Positions 26,041 to 33,977 of a stretch of 64,000 nucleotides of DNA are shown here, piece by piece. Numbering within the stretch: the stretch's first letter is position 1; every line of letters begins with the position of its first letter. The DNA lies in assembly GCA_000720845.1 (NCBI GenBank), contig JODU01000007.1, positions 186,001 to 250,000 on the forward strand, given 5' to 3'. The position numbers and the translations under genes are program-made. Below the pieces are notes generated by a model. It worked only from the letters and a program-made list of their open reading frames with translations. It was not told where the DNA came from and made no database searches. Source of the DNA: Kitasatospora aureofaciens. Its GTDB lineage: Bacteria; Actinomycetota; Actinomycetes; Streptomycetales; Streptomycetaceae.

Positions 26041-26880
26041 TCAGGTCACGTCCAGGTCGGTGAACAGCATGTCGTGGTCCGAGTGCGTGGTGTGGACCAC
26101 CCGGTGCTCGACGGGGGCGACGCCGCGCAGGAAGACGTAGTCGAACTTGCTCTGCCAGTCGGTCGTCGGCTCACAGGTGCCGACGGGCGAGGGATGGCAC
26201 TGCGGGTCGGTGTCGGTGGCCAGCGCCCACATCGGGCCGAGTTCGGGGGCGTCCGGCACGGCGTTGAAGTCGCCGAGGACTATGGCGCGGTCCTGCCGGG
26301 CGACTTCGGTGGCGAGGACGCGGACCTGGTCCTTCCTGAACTCCTCCTGACGCCGCTGGGCGAGGTGCGTGTTGAAGACCCGGACGGACCGGCCGCCCAC
26401 CTCGGTGGTGACCGCGAGATACCCGCGGTCCTCGGATCCGCCGTCGGGGTATTCGACGTTGACCGGGTCCGTCACCGGCGCCGCCGACAGGATGGCCTGG
26501 CCGAAGCCTCCCGGGTTCCACGGTGCTCCCCCGCAGCGGCCCCAGTTCTCCAGGACCGTCCCGTACGCGACGTGGTAGACCAGCCCGTGGTAGGCCTCCA
26601 GGTAGTCCCGGATCCGCTCGACGTCACGTGCGCAGGCCTCCTGCACGCCGATGACCTGGGGCGCGTGCGCGGCCATCTCGGCGGCCCGGTCGAGGTTGCT
26701 CGCGTCGCAGGGGTTGCACAGGTTCCACGTCATGACCCGGTTCGGTACGACGTCCTTGACGGCCTCGACGGGCAGCGACCTGCCGGACAGGGCGCCGCCG
26801 GGGGCGCTGGGTCCCACCAGCGCCAGGCAGGCCAGCGCCACGGCGCATACGAGCAATCGCGAGCCGCTCCTGTTGAGCAC
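26041..26880 (-). CDS. Secreted endonuclease/exonuclease/phosphatase family protein
   Basis: 279 residues. GTG at 26878-26880 is preferred because AGGAGG lies 5 bp upstream. A signal peptide is evident (NRSGSRLLVCAVALACLALVGPSAPGGA). The EEP catalytic core follows: VMTWNLCNPCDAS, VIGVQEACARD, VFNTHLAQRR, IVLGDFNAVPDAPEL and the final THSDHDMLFTDL, giving the Asn, Glu, Asp/Asn and His residues of DNase I-like enzymes. Several Cys pairs (NLCNPCD, CGGAP, QCHPSPVGTCEP) suggest disulfides, consistent with export. Substrate could be nucleic acid or a phosphoester lipid. Confidence 0.9.
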   Translation of the reverse strand: MLNRSGSRLLVCAVALACLALVGPSAPGGALSGRSLPVEAVKDVVPNRVMTWNLCNPCDASNLDRAAEMAAHAPQVIGVQEACARDVERIRDYLEAYHGLVYHVAYGTVLENWGRCGGAPWNPGGFGQAILSAAPVTDPVNVEYPDGGSEDRGYLAVTTEVGGRSVRVFNTHLAQRRQEEFRKDQVRVLATEVARQDRAIVLGDFNAVPDAPELGPMWALATDTDPQCHPSPVGTCEPTTDWQSKFDYVFLRGVAPVEHRVVHTTHSDHDMLFTDLDVT

Positions 26881-27051
26881 CGTCGCCTCCTCGGTGTGGA
26901 CACACATGGCAACCGACGTTTCCCCGTACGAGGTTATGGCACCGGTGCGCGGCCCTGGAGCCGCGGTGCCGTTCCCGCACCCCGGCCGGCCCGCGTCGCG
27001 GCGACGGCTCGCGGGCAGGTCGGTCAGCTGCCGCCGCGCGCGCGTGAGCCA

Positions 27052-27064
27052 CAACCGTCGGTTG
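27052..27064. promoter_or_regulatory. Palindrome upstream of lysR
   Basis: CAACCG, T, CGGTTG is a perfect 13-bp palindrome ending 22 bp before the lysR start codon. Position suggests an autoregulatory LysR site that also faces the divergent secreted phosphodiesterase gene. Confidence 0.45.
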
Positions 27065-27086
27065 GGCACGCCTTATGCTCGCTGCC

Positions 27087-28061
27087 ATGGATACCGAGGC
27101 GGTGCGCTCGTTCGTCCGCGCGGCCGAGCTGGGACAACTGCGGCACGCGGCCGACGAGCTCGGTGTGACGCAGCAGGCCGTCTCGAAGCGGATCGCGGCC
27201 CTTGAGCGCGCACTCGACGTCCGGTTGTTCACCCGCACCGCCCGAGGGGTCGAGCTGACCCTCGACGGGCAGGCCTTCCTCGCGCACGCGCGCAACGTGG
27301 TCGCGCATGCAGATCGCGCCGTCGCCGCGATCCGACGGGGCTCGCGGGCGCTGCGGATCGACGTTCTCGGCCTGCGGAGCGCGCAGGCCGTCATCCTGCA
27401 CGACTACTGGCGCTCGCACCCCGAGACCACGCTCGACGTGGTGACGCTCAAGGTCGACGACCCGCGGCTGGCGGTGGCCGCCGTGCAGGCGGGCGACGTC
27501 GACGCCTCCTTCCGCTCGGTCACCGACCCGGCCGATCTGCCGCGCGAGCTGCGGATGATCCACGCGTTCCACTCCCCGCTGGAACTCGTCGTCGGCCCGG
27601 GACACCCGCTCGCCTCCGCACGCACCGTGACACCGGCCCAGTTGCGCGGACACCGGATCTGGGTGCCCGGCATCGCGCCGGGCAGCGAATGGGCGGAGTT
27701 CTACGAGGAACTCACCACGGCGTTCGACCTGCGCGTGGACGCCGCGGGCCCGAACTTCGGCAACGAGGTGCTCCTCGACATCCTGGCCGACTCCGACGAC
27801 GTGGCCACCCTCGTGGGCTCGCGCGACCGGTACGTCTGGCCGACCGGCCACGACCTGCGCCGCATCCCGATCGCGGAGCCGACGCTCGCCTACCCGCTCT
27901 CGCTCATCCTCCCCCGCGAGAATCCGCACCCGGGCCTGCGGGCGGTCGTCAACCACTTCGCGGGCCTTGCCCCGTTGCCCGAGGACACCTGGCTGCCGTC
28001 CTGGGCAACGGCACCGCACCGCGACGACGGCGACGGCGACGGCGGTCACGACTCGCGCTGA
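27087..28061 (+). CDS. LysR family transcriptional regulator
   Basis: 324 residues. The N-terminal winged helix (AVRSFVRAAELGQLRHAADELGVTQQAVSKRIAALERALDVRLFTRTARGVELT, residues ~5-60) is typical, followed by a two-lobed effector domain (LRIDVLGLRSAQAVILHDYW to LVVGPGHPLASA, LLDILADSDDVATLVG). A C-terminal Asp/Gly/His-rich tail (HRDDGDGDGGHDSR) is probably unstructured. ATG at 27087 follows the TTATGCT box closely. Divergent from the phosphodiesterase gene. Confidence 0.93.
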   Translation: MDTEAVRSFVRAAELGQLRHAADELGVTQQAVSKRIAALERALDVRLFTRTARGVELTLDGQAFLAHARNVVAHADRAVAAIRRGSRALRIDVLGLRSAQAVILHDYWRSHPETTLDVVTLKVDDPRLAVAAVQAGDVDASFRSVTDPADLPRELRMIHAFHSPLELVVGPGHPLASARTVTPAQLRGHRIWVPGIAPGSEWAEFYEELTTAFDLRVDAAGPNFGNEVLLDILADSDDVATLVGSRDRYVWPTGHDLRRIPIAEPTLAYPLSLILPRENPHPGLRAVVNHFAGLAPLPEDTWLPSWATAPHRDDGDGDGGHDSR

Positions 28062-28088
28062 CGTCGCGAGGTCTCCGGAGAGGCGGTG

Positions 28089-28697
28089 TCACGCGCCCGA
28101 CGCGTGGTGCTCCTGGTCCACGATCGTCTCCACGATGCGCATCAACCGCTCCCCCGCCCGGTCGATGCTGCCGTTCTGCGTGCTGACCTGTGCTCCTTCG
28201 AGCACGAAGGTGATCTGGGTCGCGACCTGCTCCGGGTCGGGCAGCCCCGCCTCGGCGCACATGCCGACCAGTCGGCGGGTCTGACGGGCCTTGTGCTCCT
28301 CGATCACCTGTCGAGCGGGGTGGGACCGGTCGGGGAGTTCGGCGAGGGAGTTGATGAAGGGGCAGCCCCGGTACGAGAGCGTCGGCAGCCCGTCGGCGAT
28401 GAAGCGGGCCAGGCCCAGGATCTGCTCCCGGGGCCGGCCGGGGTGTTCGGCCTCGACGCGGTCGAAGGCCGCCTGGTAGTCGGCGGCCAGGATCCGCAGC
28501 CACTCGGCGACCAGGGCGTCCTTGGTCTCGAAGTGCCGGTAGATCGCCATCTTGGTGGTCTCGGCCTTCTCGGCGATCGCCTGCACACCCACACGCCCGA
28601 TGCCCTCGCTCTGGAAGAGCTCCTCGGCCGCGTCGAGGATGCGCTCACGAGGCGGCAGCTTCGCCACTCTGCCCGGCCTGGCGGCGGTCGATGTCAT
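28089..28697 (-). CDS. TetR/AcrR family transcriptional regulator
   Basis: 202 residues. HTH at ~17-63: RERILDAAEELFQSEGIGRVGVQAIAEKAETTKMAIYRHFETKDALVAEWL. The C-terminal domain (ARFIADGLPTLSYRGCPFINSLAELPDRSHPARQVIEEHKARQ) matches the TetR_C group containing RGCPF, common in regulators of oxidoreductases and hydrolases. Divergent from an amidase gene over a 127-bp region with a perfect 18-bp palindrome. Confidence 0.9.
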   Translation of the reverse strand: MTSTAARPGRVAKLPPRERILDAAEELFQSEGIGRVGVQAIAEKAETTKMAIYRHFETKDALVAEWLRILAADYQAAFDRVEAEHPGRPREQILGLARFIADGLPTLSYRGCPFINSLAELPDRSHPARQVIEEHKARQTRRLVGMCAEAGLPDPEQVATQITFVLEGAQVSTQNGSIDRAGERLMRIVETIVDQEHHASGA

Positions 28698-28763
28698 GCG
28701 TGCTCCGTGGCGTCCGGTCGATGGTGCCCAGTACTCCCTGCTACGGTACCAGTCCGTCCCACT

Positions 28764-28781
28764 CGATACCGATCGGTATCG
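28764..28781. promoter_or_regulatory. TetR operator, perfect 18-bp palindrome
   Basis: CGATACCGA followed by TCGGTATCG, with no central spacer. Further GGTATC half-sites occur near 28795. It lies between the divergent tetR and amidase genes, so TetR most likely represses both. Confidence 0.75.
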
Positions 28782-28824
28782 TCCGGGACTCACAGGTATC
28801 GTTCGTGTTCTGGGGAGAGTGGCA

Positions 28825-30285
28825 GTGAGAGTTTCCGAGTACGTGCGCCACGACGCGGTGGGGCTCGCGGAGCTGGTGGCCAAGGGCGAGGTGACTCCCG
28901 CCGAGGTGGAAGCCGCCGCGCGCGAGGCGGTGCGAAGGGTCGACGCGCGGCTCAACGCCGTGGTGGAGACCTGGCCGGCCGACGACCTCCCGGTCCCCGG
29001 CAGCACCCCGCTGGCCGGCGCACCCTTCCTGATCAAGGACTTCGGAGTCGCCATGGCGGGCCGGCGCACGGAGCTGGGCAGCCGGCTCGCGGCCGGGCAC
29101 GTCGCCCGCTCCGACTCCTTCCTGATGCGGCGCTTCCGCCGCGCGGGGCTGGTGACCATCGGGCGTACCGCGACACCGGAGCTGGCCTACAGCATCACCA
29201 CGGAACCGGTGCTGTACGGCCCGACCCGCAATCCGTGGGACCCGGGGCGGGGCGCCGGCGGATCCAGCGGCGGCGCGGGCGCGGCCGTCGCCGCCGGAGC
29301 GGTCCCCCTCGCTCACGCCACCGACGCCGCGGGCTCGCTGCGCATCCCCGCCGCGTACAACGGCCTCTTCGGGCTGAAGCCCACGCGCGGCCGGGTCTCC
29401 CTGGGCCCCGCCCTCGACGAGGGCTTCAACGGCCTGGCCGTCCAGGGCGGCGTCAGCCGCACCGTGCGGGACAGCGCGGCGCTGCTCGACCTGATACGCG
29501 GCCCGGAGCCGGGCGACCCCTACTTCGCCGAGCAGCCGTCCCGCCCCTACGCGGAGGAAGTCACGCGCCCGCCCGACTCGTTGCGCATCGGGGTCCTCGT
29601 CCAGGCGTGGGGCGGACGCCGCACCGCCGCACCGGTGGCCGAGGCGCTGGCGAGGACCGTGCGTCTGCTCGAATCCCTGGGCCACCGCACGGAGGAGGCC
29701 ACCGTCGGCCTCGGTGCCGACTGGGAGGACTTCGTGCTGGCCAACGCCCGGCTGTCGACCGCGAATCTGGCGGCCTCGGTCGACGACCTGGCCGCCGCCC
29801 TCGGCCGGCCCGCCGACTCCTCGACCCTCGAACCGGCGACGCTGGCCGCCCATCGCTACGGGCAGCGGGTCAGCGGCCCCCAGTTCGTCGCCGCCCTCAC
29901 GATCCGCAACCGCGTCGCCCGCAGCCTGGGCCAGTACTTCACCACCCACGATCTGCTGCTCACCCCCACCCTGCCGGAGCCGCCCCCGCGGCTGGGTGCC
30001 TACGGCGAGGGTGCCCAGGCGCTCGACGGCCTCGGCTGGATCGACCGGCTCAACGACCGCTCGCCGTTCACCATGGCGTTCAACGTGGCGGGCACACCCG
30101 CCATGTCCGTGCCGCTGGCGGCCGACCCCGGCACGGGGCTCCCGATCGGCATGCAGTTCGCCGCCGGTTACGGGCGCGAAGACCTCCTCTTCCGCCTCGC
30201 CGGACAGCTCGAACAGGCGCAACCGTGGTCGGACCGGACCCCTGCCGTGTGGGCGGGGGACCCTCCTGTTCCGGTGACGTCCTGA
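28825..30285 (+). CDS. Amidase (amidase-signature family)
   Basis: 486 residues. Catalytic residues: Lys71 in GAPFLIKDFG, cis-Ser147 in GAGGSSGG and nucleophile Ser171 in ATDAAGSLRIPAA; the 24-residue gap between the Ser residues matches the family. The nucleophile context is DAAGS in place of the usual DTGGS, seen in a subgroup of actinobacterial amidases. GTG at 28825 has GGGGAG 7 bp upstream. Repressed, by inference, by the divergent TetR. Only distantly related to the amidase at 2453 and lacking an AtzG-like partner. Confidence 0.88.
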   Translation: MRVSEYVRHDAVGLAELVAKGEVTPAEVEAAAREAVRRVDARLNAVVETWPADDLPVPGSTPLAGAPFLIKDFGVAMAGRRTELGSRLAAGHVARSDSFLMRRFRRAGLVTIGRTATPELAYSITTEPVLYGPTRNPWDPGRGAGGSSGGAGAAVAAGAVPLAHATDAAGSLRIPAAYNGLFGLKPTRGRVSLGPALDEGFNGLAVQGGVSRTVRDSAALLDLIRGPEPGDPYFAEQPSRPYAEEVTRPPDSLRIGVLVQAWGGRRTAAPVAEALARTVRLLESLGHRTEEATVGLGADWEDFVLANARLSTANLAASVDDLAAALGRPADSSTLEPATLAAHRYGQRVSGPQFVAALTIRNRVARSLGQYFTTHDLLLTPTLPEPPPRLGAYGEGAQALDGLGWIDRLNDRSPFTMAFNVAGTPAMSVPLAADPGTGLPIGMQFAAGYGREDLLFRLAGQLEQAQPWSDRTPAVWAGDPPVPVTS

Positions 30286-30392
30286 GCAGGTCGTCGACGG
30301 GGCGGGGCCACCGGCGGGCACCGTGCGGGCGCCTGCCGTGGGCCGGCGGCGGTGACGCGGAAAATCCGGGTGCCCGCGGGTCCCCGGAGCGT

Positions 30393-30398
30393 TATCTT
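30393..30398 (+). promoter_or_regulatory. -10 box placed for a leaderless transcript
   Basis: TATCTT at 30393-30398 is followed, at the standard distance, by the A of ATG at 30405. The transcript would begin with the start codon of the 22-codon mini-ORF. No good -35 box is visible. Confidence 0.45.
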
Positions 30399-30404
30399 CG
30401 GGAC

Positions 30405-30473
30405 ATGAACGTCATCGGCACCAGCACCTTCGCGACCGCGCGAGCGACCAGCTCGCCGGTTGCCGCCGTCTGA
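30405..30473 (+). CDS. Putative 22-residue leader peptide upstream of the AlaRS-like gene
   Basis: ATG to TGA encodes 22 residues (MNVIGTSTFATARATSSPV, then AAV). It contains five Ala, four Thr and three Ser and ends with a run rich in Ala and Val. It sits about 140 bp upstream of the AlaRS-like gene in a 326-bp gap with no other coding signal. A hairpin follows (CCACCG at 30486-30491 with CGGTGG at 30511-30516), and a second one (CTCGC at 30540-30544 with GCGAG at 30551-30555). This looks like an attenuation leader; translation has not been shown. Confidence 0.4.
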   Translation: MNVIGTSTFATARATSSPVAAV

Positions 30474-30611
30474 CCTTCTCCTCTTCCACCGGCGACCGGA
30501 AACGGCCCGTCGGTGGTTCCCGCGCGGCGCTCCGCCGCCCTCGCCTCGGTGCGAGGACCGCACGGTTCGTTCTCCGGTGCCCTCCCGCCCCGCAGCGAAG
30601 GAGTCACCCCC

Positions 30612-31796
30612 ATGGACACCGAGCAGATCGTCCGCACGTTCGTCGAGTACTACGAGGATCAGGGTCACCGCCGGATCACCGGCTCGACGCTGCTGCCCGA
30701 GCCGGGCGATCCGGTGCTGTTCACCAGCGCCGGCATGCACCCGCTCACCCCGTACCTGGAGGGCCGCCCGCATCCACTGGGCCGGCGGCTGGTCAACGTG
30801 CAGCGCTGTCTGCGCACCACGGACCTCGACGAGGTCGGTGACAGCACCCATCTGACGGTCTTCGAGATGCTCGGCACCTGGTCGCTGGGCGACTACGAGG
30901 GCACGCGGAGCCTCGACTGGGCCCACCGGCTGCTCACCGAGGGGCTCGGGGTCGATCCGGGCCTGCTGCACGCCACCGTGTACGGGGGCGACGAGCAGGT
31001 CGGGCCGGACACCGAGTCACTGCGGCTGTGGCGGGAGCGCGGCGTCCCCGTGGAGCACACGGTGGACGACAACTGGTGGTCCAACGGGCCGGTCGGCCCG
31101 TGCGGACCCGATTCGGAGATCTTCCTGTGGAGCGGTGACACGCCGCCCCGGTCCACACCCACGGGCGACGACCGCTGGGTGGAGGTGTGGAACCACGTGA
31201 TGATGCGCCACCGCCGGCTCGACGACGGCCGCCTCGTGCCGCTGCCGCAGCGCAACGTCGACACCGGCCTGGGCCTGGAGCGCCTCGCCTCGCTCCTGCA
31301 GGGGAAGTCGTCGGTCTTCGAATGCGACGTCTTCGAGCCGTGGCGGCGGCTGGTGCCCGGCCTGTGGCCGCTGGACGAACCGTCGTTCCGGGTGGTCTGC
31401 GACCACCTGCGGTCGGCCGTCGTGGTCGTCGGCGACGGGGTGCGGCCGTCCAACACCGGCCAGGGTTATGTGCTGCGCCGCCTGGTGCGACGGCTGCTCA
31501 CCGCGCTGTGGCGGGACGACCCCTCGCGCGGGCTCGGGGACCTGCCGGACGAGTTGATCACGCACACCCTGAATCACTTCCGGCAGGACGGCGACCCCGG
31601 TCTCCCCGGCCTCGTGCGACGACTGCTGGTGGAGGAGGAGCGCCGGTTCCGGCGGCTCCTGGAGCGCGGCAGGAACGTGCTCGCCCGGCCCCGCTTCCGG
31701 GGCCCACTGGGGCAGGAGGACTTCGACTACCTCCACGACACCCACGGACTGCCGCGCGACCTGGTGACGAGCCTGCGCGAGGGCGGCCCCTGGTGA
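30612..31796 (+). CDS. Alanyl-tRNA synthetase catalytic-domain-like protein
   Basis: 394 residues. It contains the class II AlaRS catalytic core: FVEYYEDQGHRRITGSTLLPEPGDPVLFTSAGMHPLTPYLEG, VNVQRCLRTTDLDEVGDSTHLTVFEMLGTWSLGDY (motif 2), and a motif-3-like RNVDTGLGLERLASLLQG. A tRNA-recognition helical domain follows (RPSNTGQGYVLRRLVRRLL). The editing domain and C-Ala oligomerisation domain (about 400 further residues in full-length AlaRS) are missing, so it is not the housekeeping enzyme. Such paralogues charge carrier proteins or small molecules, or act as resistance versions. AAGGAG precedes the ATG. Confidence 0.85.
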   Translation: MDTEQIVRTFVEYYEDQGHRRITGSTLLPEPGDPVLFTSAGMHPLTPYLEGRPHPLGRRLVNVQRCLRTTDLDEVGDSTHLTVFEMLGTWSLGDYEGTRSLDWAHRLLTEGLGVDPGLLHATVYGGDEQVGPDTESLRLWRERGVPVEHTVDDNWWSNGPVGPCGPDSEIFLWSGDTPPRSTPTGDDRWVEVWNHVMMRHRRLDDGRLVPLPQRNVDTGLGLERLASLLQGKSSVFECDVFEPWRRLVPGLWPLDEPSFRVVCDHLRSAVVVVGDGVRPSNTGQGYVLRRLVRRLLTALWRDDPSRGLGDLPDELITHTLNHFRQDGDPGLPGLVRRLLVEEERRFRRLLERGRNVLARPRFRGPLGQEDFDYLHDTHGLPRDLVTSLREGGPW

Positions 31797-31836
31797 ACGG
31801 GGAACGCGGGGAACGCCGTGCTGTCGTGACGGGCCG

Positions 31837-32772
31837 TCAGCCGGTGCGGCGCGCGGGGCGCCGACGACGCTGGACGGCGCCGTAGGTCGCTTCCAGGGCG
31901 GCGGTCGCCGCGTCGTAGGAGCGCTGGGCGACGCCGACGAAGAGGCAGTCGATGACGGCCAGTTGGGCGATGCGGCTGACGGTGGCACCGGAGCGGAACG
32001 GCGTTTCCCGCACGCAGGTCGTCAGCACGAGGTCGGCACTGGTCGCGAGCGTGGAGCCCGGGTCGTTGGTCAGGGCGATGGTGGTGGCCCCGCGTTCGGC
32101 CGCGGCCTGGAGGGGCTCGGTGGTGTCCTCGGTCTCGCCCGAGTGGGAGACGGCCAGGGCGACGTCGCCGGGCCCCAGCAGGGCCGTGGCGGTGAGCGCC
32201 GCGTGCCGGTCGCTCCAGATGAAGGCCATCCGGCCTATGCGGTGGAGCTTCTGGTGCAGGTCCTGGCCGACGAACGCGCTGGCGCCCACACCGAAGATGT
32301 CGACCCTGCGGGCGTCGGCCACCGCGTCGACCGCCCGGCCCAGCGCGTCCACGTCGAGTTCGGCGCCCGAATCCTCCAGGGCCCGGACCTCGTTGTAGAT
32401 GATCTTGCTGACTATCCGGTCCAGCGAGTCCGTCGGGCTGATGTCGGTGCCGCCCTGCGCCGCCCGCTCGCCGCCCAGCGCGTGCTCCCGCGCCGCGGCG
32501 GCGGCCAGGGCCAGGCGCAGCTGGGGGTAGTTGCCGGTGCCGACGGTGCGGCAGAACCGCATCACGGTGGCCGCCGAGGTGCTCGCCCGCTCCGCCAGCG
32601 CGTGGATGGACAGCTCCGCGACCTGTCCCGGGTCGGCGAGGACCACGTCGGCCACCCGCCGTTCCGACGGGGCCAGGGAGGCTCGGGCGGCGCGGACGCG
32701 CGTGAGGACGTCGGCGAGCGGGGCGTCCTGGGCGGACGGCTCCGGCACGCGGGACGAGGACTGGCGGACCAT
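31837..32772 (-). CDS. MurR/RpiR family transcriptional regulator
   Basis: 311 residues. HTH_6 N-terminal domain (ADVVLADPGQVAELSIHALAERASTSAATVMRFCRTVGTGNYPQLRLAL) and a SIS sugar-phosphate-binding domain (ADARRVDIFGVGASAFVGQDLHQKLHRIG, GDVALAVSHSGETEDTTEPLQAAAERGATTIALTN). In enteric bacteria MurR responds to MurNAc-6-phosphate. It is divergent from sugar kinase, symporter and anmK genes and very likely regulates them, sensing a phosphorylated wall sugar. AGGAGG lies 4-5 bp before the ATG. Confidence 0.93.
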   Translation of the reverse strand: MVRQSSSRVPEPSAQDAPLADVLTRVRAARASLAPSERRVADVVLADPGQVAELSIHALAERASTSAATVMRFCRTVGTGNYPQLRLALAAAAAREHALGGERAAQGGTDISPTDSLDRIVSKIIYNEVRALEDSGAELDVDALGRAVDAVADARRVDIFGVGASAFVGQDLHQKLHRIGRMAFIWSDRHAALTATALLGPGDVALAVSHSGETEDTTEPLQAAAERGATTIALTNDPGSTLATSADLVLTTCVRETPFRSGATVSRIAQLAVIDCLFVGVAQRSYDAATAALEATYGAVQRRRRPARRTG

Positions 32773-32797
32773 GACCCCTCCTGGATGTGGTGAACAC

Positions 32798-32889
32798 AGG
32801 GTAAGGGGGCGCCCCGAGGAGGTCAAAAAGTTACGCGGTGAGCAACGTGACGTTACTTATTGACATCCGGAGGGCGGCGTTCCCATACT
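32798..32889. promoter_or_regulatory. Divergent sigma-70-type promoters flanking a palindrome
   Basis: Leftward: TTGACC (32826-32821 on the minus strand), 17-bp spacer, TACCCT (32803-32798). Rightward: TTGACA (32860-32865), 18-bp spacer, CATACT (32884-32889). Between the two -35 boxes lies AACGT-G-ACGTT (32844-32854), a perfect 11-bp palindrome and the likely RpiR/MurR operator. Confidence 0.65.
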
Positions 32890-32967
32890 CGGACGGCGAT
32901 CCGCACCGGTCACCGACGCCCCGGTGACTCTCGACGTGCCGGGTCCCTCGGGCAAAGGGCAGGCCGT

Positions 32968-33969
32968 ATGACTTCAGTAGTGGCGGTAGATCTCGGGAAG
33001 ACCGGTTGCCGCGCCATGCTGTGGCACCGCCCCGGTTCGCCACGGGCCGTCAGTTCCGTGGCCGGTGCCCCCGGTCTGGCGGCACCCGACGGGGTGGCGG
33101 CGGCCCGCGCGGCCGTGCGCGCCGCCGTCGAGCCGCTCCTTCGGGAACCGGGCGCCGCCCGGCCGGAGTCCGTCCTCGTGGGCGCCGCCGGGGCGGCTTC
33201 GGCCCCCGCCGCGGCCCGCTCCCTGGTGGCTGCCCTCCTGGCGGACCTGCCCGTGCAGGAGGCCGCCGTCACCAGTGACGCCGTCACCGCCCACGCCGGC
33301 GCGCTCGGCGGCCGGGCGGGGGTGGTGCTGGCGATCGGCACCGGGGCGGTCGCGGTCGGCATCGGCGCCGACGGGACGTACGCGCGCGTCGACGGGTGGG
33401 GTCCCCTGCTCGGCGACGACGGCAGCGGCGCCCGGATCGGCACGGCCGGGTTGCGCGCCGCCCTGCGGGCCCACGACGGGCGGGGCCCGGCCACCGTCCT
33501 GCTGGACGCGGCTGGGGGCCTCTTCGGTGACCTCGAACGGCTCCCGGCGACCGTCGGAGGGGACGGCAATCCCGCCCGTACGGCCGCCTCGTTCGCCCCC
33601 GAGGTGGCCCGCGCCGCCGACGCGGGGGACGCCGTGGCGGCGGCGATCCTCCGGGACGCGGCCGCCGACCTGGCCGGGACCGCCCTCGCGGCGGCCGGCC
33701 GGATCGGCGCGGGCGGCGACCCGCTGCCGATGGCCGTCACCGGTGGTCTCACGGCGCTCGGCCCCGCCCTGATGACACCGCTGACCGAACACGTCACCGG
33801 CTCCGGGCTCCCCCTGCGGCTCATCTCCCCGCTCGGCGACCCCCTTGACGGGGCCCGTCTGCTGGCGCTGGACCGCGCCACCCCTCATGCCTCCCTCGTC
33901 GTCCGTGTCCGCCGGACGACCTCCAGTCCCCCTCCCCCGACGCCGGCGACCCCACCGGCCAGTGCCTAG
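32968..33969 (+). CDS. BadF/BadG/BcrA-type sugar kinase (GlcNAc/MurNAc kinase-like)
   Basis: 333 residues of the ASKHA fold: VVAVDLGKTGCRAMLWH (phosphate 1), AAVTSDAVTAHAGAL and GVVLAIGTGAVAVGIG (phosphate 2), GDDGSGARIGTAGLRAALR and AVTGGLTALGPALMTPL (adenosine site). The family includes N-acetylglucosamine and MurNAc kinases. It starts the rightward operon, 8 bp ahead of the symporter gene. The product would phosphorylate an imported amino sugar; the C-terminal Pro/Thr-rich tail is probably disordered. Confidence 0.87.
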   Translation: MTSVVAVDLGKTGCRAMLWHRPGSPRAVSSVAGAPGLAAPDGVAAARAAVRAAVEPLLREPGAARPESVLVGAAGAASAPAAARSLVAALLADLPVQEAAVTSDAVTAHAGALGGRAGVVLAIGTGAVAVGIGADGTYARVDGWGPLLGDDGSGARIGTAGLRAALRAHDGRGPATVLLDAAGGLFGDLERLPATVGGDGNPARTAASFAPEVARAADAGDAVAAAILRDAAADLAGTALAAAGRIGAGGDPLPMAVTGGLTALGPALMTPLTEHVTGSGLPLRLISPLGDPLDGARLLALDRATPHASLVVRVRRTTSSPPPPTPATPPASA

Positions 33970-33977
33970 GAGCAAGC

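Noticed and set aside
30286..30611. T-box riboswitch upstream of the AlaRS-like gene
   Set aside because: I could not find the conserved T-box sequence or an Ala specifier-loop stem; a peptide-based attenuator fits the observed features better.
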